A stretch of 64,000 nt of DNA from Chloroflexi bacterium OLB14 (GTDB lineage: Bacteria > Chloroflexota > Anaerolineae > Anaerolineales > Villigracilaceae), in NCBI GenBank assembly GCA_001567105.1, contig LMZR01000048.1, forward strand, positions 1 to 64,000, read 5' to 3'. Shown here one piece after another: positions 10,116 through 19,212 of this stretch. Position 1 is the first letter of the stretch. Each line of letters begins with the position of its first letter. A model generated the notes under the pieces. That model was given only the letters and a program-made list of their open reading frames with translations, had not been told where the DNA came from and did not search any database. A program made the translations under genes and the position numbers.

Positions 10116-10197
10116 TCAGTGATCAGTTGTCAGTAAACAGTAGTCAGTAAACAGTAGTCAGTAAACAGTAGTCAGTAAACAGTAGTCAGTTGTCAGT
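10116..10197. repeat. 14-bp tandem repeat (CAGTAAACAGTAGT x4) upstream of pth
   Basis: From 10131 the unit CAGTAAACAGTAGT is repeated about four times without spacers, flanked by degenerate CAGTTGTCAGT words. It fills nearly the whole gap between pth and the next gene. There are no unique spacers, so this is not a CRISPR array. Confidence 0.85.
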
Positions 10198-10774
10198 TTT
10201 TGCGGAGGCGAATGAGTAGTGAAAATAAAATAAATAAAACCAAAACAACTAACGCGCTTTGAGCAAAGACTTTGTAAATCGAATCGGTTGTGATAGAAGC
10301 AGGATTAACTGGCAAGGGCGTTGCTGATGGATAAGATAAGACTATTTGGGTAGGTTCAATGATTCTTGGAGTGGGCGTATCTCTATCAAATTTGGGTAAT
10401 GGCGTTTCAGTTGGTGTGGCAGTCGGCAATTCATCATTGCGGATTTTTAAATCTGTGACGATAGAATCCATAAGCGTGCCATCTTGTAAAGTGATTCTTA
10501 ACCGTAATTTATAGTCACCATCGGTGATGGAAGTTGTATCCCATACGGCAAGAACAGGATTCGTTATCGGCTGGGAAAAGGTTTGGATGCTGAACCAATT
10601 ATCGGCTAGGTCAGAAGCGAAGGCGAAAGATAATTCAGCAGAGGCAAAAGTCGGGTAGTCTATACTGCCAAGAATCTGAATCTGCCCGCGAAGAGTCTCT
10701 CCAGTTTGCGGTGAAGTGATTCCAACATCGGTGGTTTGAATTAATAGAAAAAAGGTCAAAAGAAGTTTGAGCAT
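10193..10774 (-). CDS. Secreted, C-terminally membrane-anchored protein of unknown function
   Basis: From ATG at 10774 the product is 193 residues: an N-terminal hydrophobic signal (MLKLLLTFFLLIQTTDVG), a beta-rich domain starting ITSPQTGETLRGQIQILGSI that looks Ig-like, a linker rich in TATPTETP repeats (about residues 118-150), then a transmembrane segment (VFAQSALVVLVLFILFSLLI) and a short basic tail. This is a surface protein held by a C-terminal helix with its domain outside. A TTG at 10816 would add 14 residues ahead of the signal and is less likely. No enzyme motif is visible. The lineage-typical TPT linker suggests a cell-envelope role, but none can be assigned. Confidence 0.65.
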   Translation of the reverse strand: MLKLLLTFFLLIQTTDVGITSPQTGETLRGQIQILGSIDYPTFASAELSFAFASDLADNWFSIQTFSQPITNPVLAVWDTTSITDGDYKLRLRITLQDGTLMDSIVTDLKIRNDELPTATPTETPLPKFDRDTPTPRIIEPTQIVLSYPSATPLPVNPASITTDSIYKVFAQSALVVLVLFILFSLLIRLRKN

Positions 10775-10880
10775 GGCAACTGATAATTTTACTATAGATG
10801 GGTGGCAGAGTTGCAATTCTCGAATATAAAATTTTTCTGGTAAACTTTAGCCGTTCTAAGAAAATTTAGGAGATTATTTT

Positions 10881-11252
10881 ATGGCATCTCGTGCTGAACA
10901 AATTGTTGACCGATTACGAAATATGCAAGCCGCCGCTCCAGATATTGAAGCCTCTGCTGTGGTTTCGGTGGATGGTTTAATTATGGCTTCTGCTTTGCAA
11001 CAAGGTGTAGAGGAAGACCGCGTTTCGGCTATGTCTGCGGCGATGCTTTCGTTAGGTGAAAGAATCTCTGGCGAGTTAGGACGTGGCGGTTTAGAGCAGG
11101 TTTACATCAAAGGCGATAAAGGTGCTATTGTGTTAACTGCTATCGGTGAAGAAGCTGTGTTAACTGCAATGGCAAGACAAGAAGCCAAACTTGGCATGAT
11201 CTTTTTGGAAATGCGTCGCGCCGCAGAAGATATTACAAAGTTGGTTGGATGA
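10881..11252 (+). CDS. Roadblock/LC7 domain protein (paralogue 1)
   Basis: A 123-residue single-domain Roadblock/LC7 protein. Members dimerise and in bacteria usually regulate small Ras-like GTPases such as MglA or act in signalling scaffolds. The core EASAVVSVDGL...EEDRVSAMSAAMLSLGERISGELGRG...EQVYIKGDKG is almost identical to the protein at 21472-21843, so the two are paralogues. An AGGAG Shine-Dalgarno precedes the ATG. It is followed by a strong terminator, so it is probably a single-gene unit. No MglA-type GTPase is encoded in the window, so its partner is unknown. Confidence 0.85.
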   Translation: MASRAEQIVDRLRNMQAAAPDIEASAVVSVDGLIMASALQQGVEEDRVSAMSAAMLSLGERISGELGRGGLEQVYIKGDKGAIVLTAIGEEAVLTAMARQEAKLGMIFLEMRRAAEDITKLVG

Positions 11253-11290
11253 AGCAAAGACTTTATTCGACACCTAATTTTTTCAACCCA

Positions 11291-11320
11291 AAATGGGAGG
11301 GCTTAAACGCCCTCCCATTT
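11291..11320 (+). terminator. Rho-independent terminator after Roadblock gene
   Basis: A perfect 12-bp stem, AAATGGGAGGGC / GCCCTCCCATTT, with a 6-base loop, followed by T-rich TCTTTGTTTATTT. It separates the Roadblock gene from pyrG. Confidence 0.85.
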
Positions 11321-11333
11321 TCTTTGTTTATTT

Positions 11334-11370
11334 GACCCTCACCCCTACCCCTCTCCCTAAAAAGGAGAGG
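11334..11370. repeat. CCCTCACCCCTACCCCTCTCCC palindromic repeat
   Basis: The inverted repeat pairs CCTCTCCCT with AGGAGAGG just upstream of the pyrG ribosome site. Its reverse complement matches the element inserted in cinA at 59029-59066. Confidence 0.8.
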
Positions 11371-11390
11371 GCATCTGTTAAGGAGAATGT

Positions 11391-13001
11391 ATGGCTACAA
11401 AATATTTATTTTTTACAGGCGGCGTGGTTTCATCAGTTGGTAAAGGTGTGACTGCGGCGGCATTAGGTTTGTTATTAAAAGAACGTGGATTCAAAGTGGC
11501 TGTGCAAAAACTTGATCCATACATCAATGTTGACCCTGGCACTATGAGCCCATATCAACATGGTGAAGTGTATGTTTTAGATGATGGTGCTGAAACCGAT
11601 TTGGATTTAGGTCATTATGAACGCTTCATTGATATTCGTTTAAGTAAAGTTAGTAACTTTACAACGGGGCAAGTGTACGCTGAAATCATATCTAAAGAAC
11701 GGCGCGGAGATTATTTAGGTGGCACGATTCAAGTTATTCCGCACATTACTAATGAAATCAAAAGAAGAATTGCATTGGCGGCAAAAGAAACCAAAGCCGA
11801 AATTATGATGCTTGAAGTTGGTGGTACAGTTGGTGATATTGAGTCACAACCATTTTTGGAAGCACTTCGCCAATTAAGAAATGAAGTGGGCAGAGAAAAT
11901 TGTTTGTTCATTCACGTCACATGGTTACCGAGCATTGGCGCAACAGGCGAAATCAAAACAAAACCAACTCAACATTCGGTGGCGGCGTTAAGGTCAATTG
12001 GTATTTCGCCAAATATTATTATTGCGCGTGCCGACCAAGATGTTGATAAAAGTTTATGTGAAAAAATTGCACTGTTTTGTGATGTTGAAAAAGATGCCGT
12101 CATCCCTATGAAAACTGCCGATGTTTTATACGAAGTGCCATTGATGCTTGAAAAACTTGGCGTTGGTGATTTAGTAGTTGATAAATTAAAACTCAAAGCC
12201 AAAAGCAAACCGAATATGCGCCCATGGAAAAAATTAGTGGATGAAGTTCGCAAGCCCAAGCCGACTGTTAAAGTTGCATTGGTTGGAAAATATGTTGAAC
12301 TGCAAGATGCGTATATGTCGGTGCGTGAGGCGTTGAAACATGCCGCACTGGCTAACAGTGTTGAAGTTGATATCAGTTGGATTCATTCTGCTGATTTAGA
12401 AAAAGAAAAAAGTTGGGATGCTATCAAAAAAGCGGATGCGATTCTTGTGCCAGGTGGTTTTGGTTCGCGTGGCGTGGAAGGAAAAATTTTGGCTTCACGT
12501 TATGCCCGTGAAAATAAAATTCCTTATCTCGGTTTGTGTTTAGGAATGCAAGTGATGTGCATTGATTTTGCTCGTCACGTTTTGGATTTGGAAGATGCTA
12601 ACTCATCCGAATTTGATCGCGCTAGCGAACATCCAGTGATTGATTTGATGCATGACCAACGTTCGATTACGGATATGGGTGGAACCATGCGCCTCGGACT
12701 CTACCCCTGCTTGTTGACTAAAAATTCAAAAGCAGGTTTGGCTTACAACTCCCCTCGTGTGGACGAAAGACACCGTCACCGTTTTGAATTTAATAATGAT
12801 TATCGTAAACAATTTGAAGATGCAGGCATGATATTTTCTGGCTTATCACCTGATGGTCGCTTGGTTGAAATTGTAGAAATTAAAGATCATCCTTACATGG
12901 TCGCCAGTCAATTCCACCCTGAATTTTTATCACGCCCCATGAATCCGCACCCGTTGTTTGTAGGTCTAATCAAAGCGGCGAAGGAAAAGAGTAAGAAGTG
13001 A
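11391..13001 (+). CDS. pyrG: CTP synthase
   Basis: Makes CTP from UTP, ATP and glutamine, the last step of pyrimidine nucleotide synthesis. The 536-residue product has the standard two-domain layout. The N-terminal amidoligase domain contains KYLFFTGGVVSSVGKGV, KLDPYINVDPGTMSPYQHGE and the GGTVGDIES motif. The C-terminal class I glutaminase has the nucleophile Cys in GLCLGMQ (about residue 381) and the His-Glu pair in QFHPEF near 505. An AAGGAG ribosome site precedes ATG 11391. Transcription probably starts within the short upstream spacer. Identification is secure. Confidence 0.97.
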   Translation: MATKYLFFTGGVVSSVGKGVTAAALGLLLKERGFKVAVQKLDPYINVDPGTMSPYQHGEVYVLDDGAETDLDLGHYERFIDIRLSKVSNFTTGQVYAEIISKERRGDYLGGTIQVIPHITNEIKRRIALAAKETKAEIMMLEVGGTVGDIESQPFLEALRQLRNEVGRENCLFIHVTWLPSIGATGEIKTKPTQHSVAALRSIGISPNIIIARADQDVDKSLCEKIALFCDVEKDAVIPMKTADVLYEVPLMLEKLGVGDLVVDKLKLKAKSKPNMRPWKKLVDEVRKPKPTVKVALVGKYVELQDAYMSVREALKHAALANSVEVDISWIHSADLEKEKSWDAIKKADAILVPGGFGSRGVEGKILASRYARENKIPYLGLCLGMQVMCIDFARHVLDLEDANSSEFDRASEHPVIDLMHDQRSITDMGGTMRLGLYPCLLTKNSKAGLAYNSPRVDERHRHRFEFNNDYRKQFEDAGMIFSGLSPDGRLVEIVEIKDHPYMVASQFHPEFLSRPMNPHPLFVGLIKAAKEKSKK

Positions 13002-13062
13002 GTAGTGAACAGTAATCAGTAAGACCTTTGAGATTTTAAAAATCTGAAAAGTCTTTTAGGAA
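13000..13062. repeat. AGTGAACAGTAATCAGTAAG repeat and imperfect hairpin after pyrG
   Basis: The pyrG stop is followed by GAACAGTAATCAGTAAG words shared with other spacers, then an imperfect hairpin (AGACCTTTGAGATTTT / AAAATCTGAAAAGTCT). The hairpin may be a decayed relative of the AAGACCTCCGAGGTCTT element found inside smc, and may also serve as a terminator. Confidence 0.5.
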
Positions 13063-13185
13063 AATCGTGTATTATCACAGATATTGAAGGTAGGTTAATG
13101 GTATTTCAAACTAGCCTCCCCTACTGAAATACTTCAAAAGAAAAACAGTGAAGTAAATAATCTTGTTATATCTTAGGAGTCAAAC

Positions 13186-14238
13186 ATGAGAACAATGTCT
13201 AAAACTCGTTTACTTGGCTTTCGATTTCTTTTAGCGGTTGTGATTGCTATGAGCATGGTATTTATAGTAACACCTGTGGAAGCTTGTGGCTGTGGCATTT
13301 ACATCCCATTGGATGGTGAAGCAAGTGTTAGTGAAGAACTTGTCTTAATTCGTTGGGATGGTCAAACTGAAGACATCATCGTGACTCTAGGTGTGCTTGG
13401 TGGTTCCAGTGAAGCGGCTGTCATCTTCCCCGTCCCTGCACAAGCAGATGTTAAACTCGCAGATGCTGAAATTTTTGATGCGTTACAGGAATTGACAAAG
13501 CCTATCACCAAGAAGCGAATTGCTTTGTTACCAGTTCTTTTAGCAGGTGCGCCTCCTGATTCTGCTGTTACCCTACTAAGTCGTCAAAAGTTGGGACCTT
13601 TTGATGTTTCCACACTCGCTGCTACTGATGCAGATGCATTAAGTAACTGGCTTGCTGAAAATGGTTACAACCTCGCACCTGAAGTCACCGCTGCGCTCGA
13701 ACCATACGTGCAAATGAATTGGTATTACGTTGCTGTACGCCTTTCTCCTGAGGCTGGCTCAAACGAATTAACTGGAGAACTTGATCCACTATGGATTACT
13801 TTCGATTACGATAAGATCATCTACCCAATGAGGCTTTCAGCATTAGCACGTGACTCGCTAACAGTCTTCATGTACGTCTTAGCAGATCACCGCGTTCAGA
13901 AACCAATGTCGTTCGGATATGAAGACGTTCAATTCGCCGATTGGGTAGAGCCTGCTTCATTAGAATCTGATTCTCCTCTTGCTCCTTTCATTACAAAAAA
14001 AATGTTCCTGACTAAAATCGTTGAACAAATTTATCAGCCCGAAACCATCACAAACGATTACATCTTCGAGTTCGCTACCACAGACGAAACGTTTCATCTG
14101 GTTAACTACCAATACATCTATGATATTGGTGGCATACCTTTCTTTTTTCTGATTCCCGCAGGAATTCTACTGATGTTGTTTATTCTTGTCATTGGTGGAA
14201 TTTGGATTATTGTAAAACTGATAAGAAAATACGCCTGA
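13186..14238 (+). CDS. DUF2330 domain protein, secreted and membrane-anchored
   Basis: A 350-residue protein with an N-terminal signal segment (about residues 8-33, ending VTPVEA) directly followed by the CGCGIYIPLDGEASVSEELVLIRWDG stretch typical of DUF2330. It continues through the ILVTLGVLGGSSEAAVIFPVPA-like core, and a C-terminal transmembrane helix (about 320-345) ends in KLIRKYA. The bulk therefore lies outside the membrane, anchored at its C-terminus. The family has no established function. A good TTAGGAG ribosome site precedes the ATG. It ends 11 bases before recJ, so the two may be cotranscribed. Confidence 0.85.
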   Translation: MRTMSKTRLLGFRFLLAVVIAMSMVFIVTPVEACGCGIYIPLDGEASVSEELVLIRWDGQTEDIIVTLGVLGGSSEAAVIFPVPAQADVKLADAEIFDALQELTKPITKKRIALLPVLLAGAPPDSAVTLLSRQKLGPFDVSTLAATDADALSNWLAENGYNLAPEVTAALEPYVQMNWYYVAVRLSPEAGSNELTGELDPLWITFDYDKIIYPMRLSALARDSLTVFMYVLADHRVQKPMSFGYEDVQFADWVEPASLESDSPLAPFITKKMFLTKIVEQIYQPETITNDYIFEFATTDETFHLVNYQYIYDIGGIPFFFLIPAGILLMLFILVIGGIWIIVKLIRKYA

Positions 14239-14249
14239 TACTATCTTTC

Positions 14250-16511
14250 ATGACTCGCTGGCTTGATCTTCAACCTGTAGAAATCCCCGCTTCATTTTCG
14301 CGCCTCGAATTGTCTCCGCTCATCGCACAGACTCTGCTGAGGCGCGGAATCAACTCTCCCGAAGATGTCGAAGCGTTTTTATATCCTGAAAAAAATATCT
14401 CCACACAATTTCCAAACATCGAATCAGCAGTTGAAGTTATCAATCAGCATATCAAACAAAATAATATGATTTGCGTGTGGGGCGATTTTGATGTGGATGG
14501 GCAAACATCTACTGCATTGCTTGTGCAAACTTTGCAAGCCTTGAATGCCAATGTGATTTATTATGTGCCAATTCGCGGAAAAGAAAATCATGGCGTGCAT
14601 ATCGAATCACTGACGAGAATGATTGATAACGGTGCAAAATTAATTTTGACTTGTGATACAGGCATCACTGCGCACGAAGCAGTTGATTTTGCAAACGCAC
14701 ATGGTGTGGATGTTGTTATCACAGATCATCACGATCTTGGTGAAACATTACCTAATGCCAAAGCGATTATCAATCCAAAATTGTTACCACAGGATCATCC
14801 GCTTAAACATTTAGCAGGCGTTGGCGTTGCATACAAACTTGCCGAAGCATTAATTACGAATTACGAATTACAAATTACAAATCACGAATCACGCATCACG
14901 CCTGAAAATTTACTCGACCTTGTCGCACTAGGTTTAATCGCCGATGTTGCCTTATTAAAAGATGAAACTCGCACGCTTGCAAAAAAAGGAATTGAACAAC
15001 TTAAAAAAACAAATCGCATTGGCTTGAAAGCGATTGCGGAATTATCCAATACAAATTTAGAAACGCTTACCGAAGAAACCATTGGTTTTACATTTGCGCC
15101 GCGATTAAATGCGCTCGGCAGGTTAGGCGACGCAAATCCCGCTGTTGAATTATTAACTACAAATAATCAAGCACATGCTCGCGTGCTGGCAACTCAAATT
15201 GAAGGCTTGAATGCGCAACGCAGATTATTAACTTCACAAGTTTATCAATCGGCTGAGGCGCAATTAAAAGAAAATCCAAAATTGCTTGATGAACCCGCTA
15301 TCGTTTTATCGCATCCAAATTGGGCGGGCGGCGTGGTTGGTATTGTTGCTAACAAACTTGTTGAGCGTTATCACAAGCCTGCTATTTTATTAAACGAATC
15401 GGATGATGGAATTTTGCGTGGTTCGGCTCGTTCCATTGAAGGCTTGCACATCACCGATGCAATTGCAACACAAAAAGATATTTTGCTCGGCTTCGGTGGT
15501 CATCCCATGGCGGCGGGCATGTCATTAAAAAAAGATGATCTGATTTTATTTCGCACAGGATTGGGCAAAGCGATTAAGAATCAACTTGGTGATATTGTCT
15601 TTGATGAACCAACGCTTCAAATTGACTTTTGGCTTGGTCTTGATCAAATCAACATTAACTTGGCTGACAGTTTGGAGATTCTCGCTCCGTTCGGTGCAGG
15701 TAATCCAGAATTAACGCTTGCCACAAAAAATGTGATTCTAAAATCTAAAACGGAGATTGGAAAAACAAAAGAACATTTACGAATCAACATCGAAGATGAA
15801 AATGGAAATACACAATCCATTTTATATTGGGGCGGAGCAGGCGCAGACTTACCAGAAAACGGAAGCAAAATTGATATTGCATATTCACTTCGTTCCTCAT
15901 CTTATCGCGGGCAGAGACAAATTAACTTGCAATTTCAGGATTTTAGAATCGTGGAAGAAGCGGTTATTGAAATTCGAGAATCGGGATTCGATATTCGGGA
16001 TATGAGGTTAGAAAGTGGAAAGTTTGAAAGTTTGAAAGGTGAAACTTTGGTTTGGGCTGAAGGGAATGATAAATCCAAAGGCAAATCACGCTTTGACTTA
16101 ATTCAAGCCGATGAATTTGCAATTTACACAACTCCCCCATCTCCAGCGGAATTACGAAAAGCATTGGAGATTGTCAAACCAAAAATTATTTATGTACTTG
16201 GCACTTTACCTTCTGAAGAAAAGCCTGATGAATTTCTAAATCGTTTAGCAGGCTTATGCAAATTTGCATTAAACAAGAAAGACGGCAAAACTTCCATTCA
16301 AGAACTTGCTTCGGCGATGGCTTCTAAAGAAATTGCAGTTGAAATCGGTCTGCAATGGCTGGTTGCAGGCGGACATTTATTGATAGATATAGAAGAAAGT
16401 CTTGTCAAAATATATTCCGCCGAAGACGGCGGAACAAGCACTAACAAGCAGGAGAAAAATCCATATCTACAAGCTGAATTGTTTATTGCTCTACGAGGCG
16501 TTTTTGAATGA
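14250..16511 (+). CDS. recJ: Single-stranded-DNA-specific exonuclease RecJ
   Basis: A 5'-3' ssDNA exonuclease of recombination and mismatch/base-excision repair. From ATG 14250 the product is 753 residues, close to the long Firmicutes form. DHH-domain motifs are present: WGDFDVDG (about 77-84), DTGITA, the DHH triad in VITDHHDLGE, and the DHHA1 signature GFGGHPMAAG. An earlier ATG at 14202 lies inside the DUF2330 gene and gives no family sequence. Three stretches are encoded by dispersed repeats: about residues 200-216 (TNYELQITNHESRIT), 573-597 (RESGFDIRDMRLESGKFES) and 722-727 (SAEDGG). The frame stays open across all of them, so the protein is probably functional. Confidence 0.95.
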   Translation: MTRWLDLQPVEIPASFSRLELSPLIAQTLLRRGINSPEDVEAFLYPEKNISTQFPNIESAVEVINQHIKQNNMICVWGDFDVDGQTSTALLVQTLQALNANVIYYVPIRGKENHGVHIESLTRMIDNGAKLILTCDTGITAHEAVDFANAHGVDVVITDHHDLGETLPNAKAIINPKLLPQDHPLKHLAGVGVAYKLAEALITNYELQITNHESRITPENLLDLVALGLIADVALLKDETRTLAKKGIEQLKKTNRIGLKAIAELSNTNLETLTEETIGFTFAPRLNALGRLGDANPAVELLTTNNQAHARVLATQIEGLNAQRRLLTSQVYQSAEAQLKENPKLLDEPAIVLSHPNWAGGVVGIVANKLVERYHKPAILLNESDDGILRGSARSIEGLHITDAIATQKDILLGFGGHPMAAGMSLKKDDLILFRTGLGKAIKNQLGDIVFDEPTLQIDFWLGLDQININLADSLEILAPFGAGNPELTLATKNVILKSKTEIGKTKEHLRINIEDENGNTQSILYWGGAGADLPENGSKIDIAYSLRSSSYRGQRQINLQFQDFRIVEEAVIEIRESGFDIRDMRLESGKFESLKGETLVWAEGNDKSKGKSRFDLIQADEFAIYTTPPSPAELRKALEIVKPKIIYVLGTLPSEEKPDEFLNRLAGLCKFALNKKDGKTSIQELASAMASKEIAVEIGLQWLVAGGHLLIDIEESLVKIYSAEDGGTSTNKQEKNPYLQAELFIALRGVFE
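14851..14899. repeat. AATTACGAATTACAAATTAC repeat in frame in recJ
   Basis: Reiterated ATTACGA / ATTACAA / ATCACGA words, the same vocabulary as the spacer at 38580-38605, encode about 16 residues between RecJ segments AYKLAEAL and ENLLDLVALG, which are normally close together. Confidence 0.75.
15969..16041. repeat. ATTCGAGAATCGGGATTCG / GAAAGTTTGAAAG composite repeat in frame in recJ
   Basis: Two adjacent low-complexity blocks encode EIRESGFDIRDMRLESGKFE and following residues. The second block shares GAAAGTGGAAAG words with the spacer at 9470-9522. The frame is maintained. Confidence 0.7.
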
Positions 16512-16585
16512 AATCTCTGCCTATCGAAAATATTTTGCCAGTGTAGATGGTTTAGAAAAGATTTTTTAATTATTTCTCTGTATCC

Positions 16586-17110
16586 CTACGCTTCATAATC
16601 AATAAAATCATCCACCCCAAAGCGATGTTCATACATTTCAAGCAATTCTTTTGCTTTTTGTAAAAAACTTTTTTCTGCATCAGAAAAATTCTGTTTCTTT
16701 GCTTTTTCTAAATTTTCTTTATGTTCAATGATTCGCTCCCGAAAACTAATCGCGGACGAAACTGGCAAAAGTGACTCAACTTCTCGAATCAAATTCAACG
16801 CCTCTTCAATTTGACTCAAGCCATCAGCCAAAGTGATTTCATCATCTAATAACTTTCGCAAAACGACACATTTATATTTTCTACAACTGCTGGGGTAATC
16901 AGGTGACTCATACACAGAGCAAACACCATTTCGCCAAACGGGGCAAGGCTGTAAAAATCCGCGCTGACGTGGGTCATTACGAATTACATTCAAGCCTAAA
17001 TTTTCAACTTTATCTAATTCATTGGCATTGAGTCGCACCCACGAAAATAAGTGACCAGAGCAACACAGTCCGCAGGCTTTGCATAAGGTTTGAGATTGAG
17101 GTTCGGGCAT
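16586..17110 (-). CDS. YkgJ-type cysteine-cluster protein
   Basis: A 174-residue protein of the YkgJ / zinc- or iron-chelating cysteine-cluster family. The conserved cysteines are in CKACGLCCSGHLF (about residues 9-21), PCPVWRNGVCSVYE (about 55-68) and PSSCRKYKC (about 73-81), as in this family. The second half is helical and charged and ends in YEHRFGVDDFIDYEA. It probably binds a metal ion or Fe-S cluster in the cytoplasm; its substrate is unknown. It is convergent with recJ and downstream of typA on the same strand, but a terminator separates it from typA. Confidence 0.85.
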   Translation of the reverse strand: MPEPQSQTLCKACGLCCSGHLFSWVRLNANELDKVENLGLNVIRNDPRQRGFLQPCPVWRNGVCSVYESPDYPSSCRKYKCVVLRKLLDDEITLADGLSQIEEALNLIREVESLLPVSSAISFRERIIEHKENLEKAKKQNFSDAEKSFLQKAKELLEMYEHRFGVDDFIDYEA

Positions 17111-17199
17111 AAGAGGAAATTATAATAAAGGTTTAGGTTTCAGCGAAAAATAAAATTTGAAGAAACAGAATCAATTATCCGCTAGTGATGAAGCGAATA

Positions 17200-17240
17200 A
17201 AAAAATCGAGACACGTTATTGCGTGTCTCGATTTTTTTAT
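17200..17240 (-). terminator. Rho-independent terminator of typA
   Basis: The hairpin AATCGAGACACG / CGTGTCTCGATT is flanked by A-runs and T-runs on both sides, so it can work in either direction. It lies directly after the typA stop on the minus strand. Confidence 0.85.
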
Positions 17241-19089
17241 TCTCCAAATTGTTCTTTGGCTTTCTTCGTTAAGCGTCCGCGTTCATTTGAATCTAAAATG
17301 CGTTTGCGAATGCGGAAGGCTTCGGGGGTTACTTCTAGCAACTCGTCGTCAGCCAAATATTCAATTGCTTCGTCTAGTGACATGCGGCGGGGCGGTGTGA
17401 GGCGAATTTCCATATCAGCACCAGCCGAGCGAATATTGGTCAAATGCTTTTTCTTGCACACGTTTACTGAAATATCGCCCGCGCGCGCATTTTCGCCCAC
17501 TACCATGCCTTCGTATACATCTACGCCAGGTCCAATAAAAAGCGAACCTCGTTCTTCAGCTGCCTTCAAAGCATAGGTTGTGGTTGTGCCAGGCTCCCAT
17601 GCAATCAACGAGCCACTCTGCCGAGTGTTCATCGCGCCAGCTAATTCATCGTAGCCATGAAAGATTGTATTCATTACACCTGCGCCGCGTGTAGATGTAA
17701 GGAATTGATAACGGAAGCCGAGCAAGCCACGCGTTGGGGCGATATAAACCACGCGTGTCGTTCCTTGACCTGCATCCTGCATATCCATCATTCGACCTCT
17801 TCTTGCCCCAAGCATTTCGACCACTGCTCCGATAGTTTCACTGCTGGTTTCGATGTGCACTTCTTCATAGGGTTCAAGCAGTACGCCATCATCAGCTTTG
17901 TGATAAATTACCTCAGGGCGTGAAACTTGAAATTCGTAACCTTCGCGGCGCATAGTTTCAATTAAGATGCCTAAATGCAATTCGCCACGACCTGATACTA
18001 AAAAGTTTTCAGCAGAGTCGGTATCTTCAACTCGTAATGATACGTTTGTGCGAAGCTCTTCGTATAAGCGTTCTCGTAAGTTTCGAGAGGTTCCCCATTT
18101 TCCTTCTTTGCCTGCAAATGGACTTGTGTTCACACCAAATGTCATTCGCACTGTTGGTTCTTCTACTTTAATTGTGGGCAATGCCACAGGGTTAGATGGG
18201 TCTGCTAATGTTTCGCCGATAGATATTTCATCTAAGCCTGCTAATGAAATAATATCTCCTGCAATGGCTTCTTCTACTTCGATTTTGTTTAAGCCTTTGA
18301 AGGTGTAAAGATATTTAGCAGATTCGTTTAATATGGTGCCATCCATTTTGATGCGGGCGAGTTTTTGGTTGGCTTTAATTTTTCCTGCAAAAATACGTCC
18401 AACAGCAGTGACTCCACGATAGTCATCGTAACCTAAAGTTGTAACCAGCATTTGTAATGGAGCATCAGGGTCTACTTTTGGGGCAGGGATATGTTTGAGG
18501 ATAGTGTCAAACATAGGTTGTAAAGTATCTTCTAACTCGGGTGATAAGCCTGCTTTACCTGCTGTGGCTTGGGCATAAATGACGGGGAAATCTGCTTGTT
18601 CTTCAGTGGCGCCTAATTCAATAAATAAATCAAAAGTTTCATTTAATACGCGTGAAGGCTCAGCATCTTTTCTATCAACTTTATTGATTACCACAATAGC
18701 TTTATGCCCCATCTCAAGTGCTTTCTTCAACACGAAGCGAGTTTGTGGCATGGGTCCTTCTGCGGCATCTACTAGCAATAGCACGCCATCTACCATGTTC
18801 ATTACACGTTCTACTTCACCACCAAAGTCGGCGTGACCTGGGGTATCGACAATATTAATTTTTACAGTTTTTTGGTGATTGGGTCATCTAAAGAAATGGC
18901 AGTATTCTTAGCAAGGATGGTGATGCCACGTTCACGCTCTAAATCATTAGAGTCCATTACTCTTTCAGCTACTTGTTGATTCTCACGAAAGGTGTGAGAT
19001 TGGCGAAGCAAGCCATCTACCAAGGTAGTTTTTCCATGGTCAACGTGAGCGATGATGGCAATGTTGCGAAGGTCAGTTCTTTCTATCAT
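17237..19089 (-). CDS. typA: Translational GTPase TypA/BipA, frameshifted at 18868-18873
   Basis: A ribosome-binding GTPase related to EF-G, involved in ribosome assembly and stress adaptation. The first frame (19089-18862) has the G1 loop AHVDHGKTT and switch [14 protein letters not shown]. After an A6 run (T6 on the plus strand, 18868-18873) it stops. Restoring one A gives the normal continuation [17 protein letters not shown], which includes the G3 motif DTPGH, and joins the second frame with G4 VINKVDR, domain II and the BipA-specific C-terminal region. The repaired protein is about 617 residues, the normal length. Because the gene is widely conserved, an indel error at the homopolymer is likely; slippage or inactivation remain possible. 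Confidence 0.9.
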
Positions 19090-19119
19090 TTAATCTATAT
19101 TCCTTTTATTTACACACAA

Positions 19120-19148
19120 AAACCCTCGGCATTGAGAGCCGAGGGTTT
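19120..19148 (-). terminator. Terminator of the Roadblock-V4R-RR-GT2 operon
   Basis: The 11-bp stem AAACCCTCGGC / GCCGAGGGTTT has a 7-base loop and a TTTTTG tail on the minus strand. It lies between the GT2 gene and typA. Confidence 0.8.
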
Positions 19149-19212
19149 AATAGTTTAGTTCGGCGTGCGGGCAGTATTTTATCAGACATTTATTTGCAGT
19201 GGAAGTCTGAAC

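Noticed and set aside
10131..10190. Possible CRISPR array
   Set aside because: Units are only 14 bases, contiguous and without unique spacers; no cas genes are nearby.
14202..14249. Earlier recJ start
   Set aside because: It lies inside the DUF2330 coding region and adds no family sequence; ATG 14250 follows the upstream stop.
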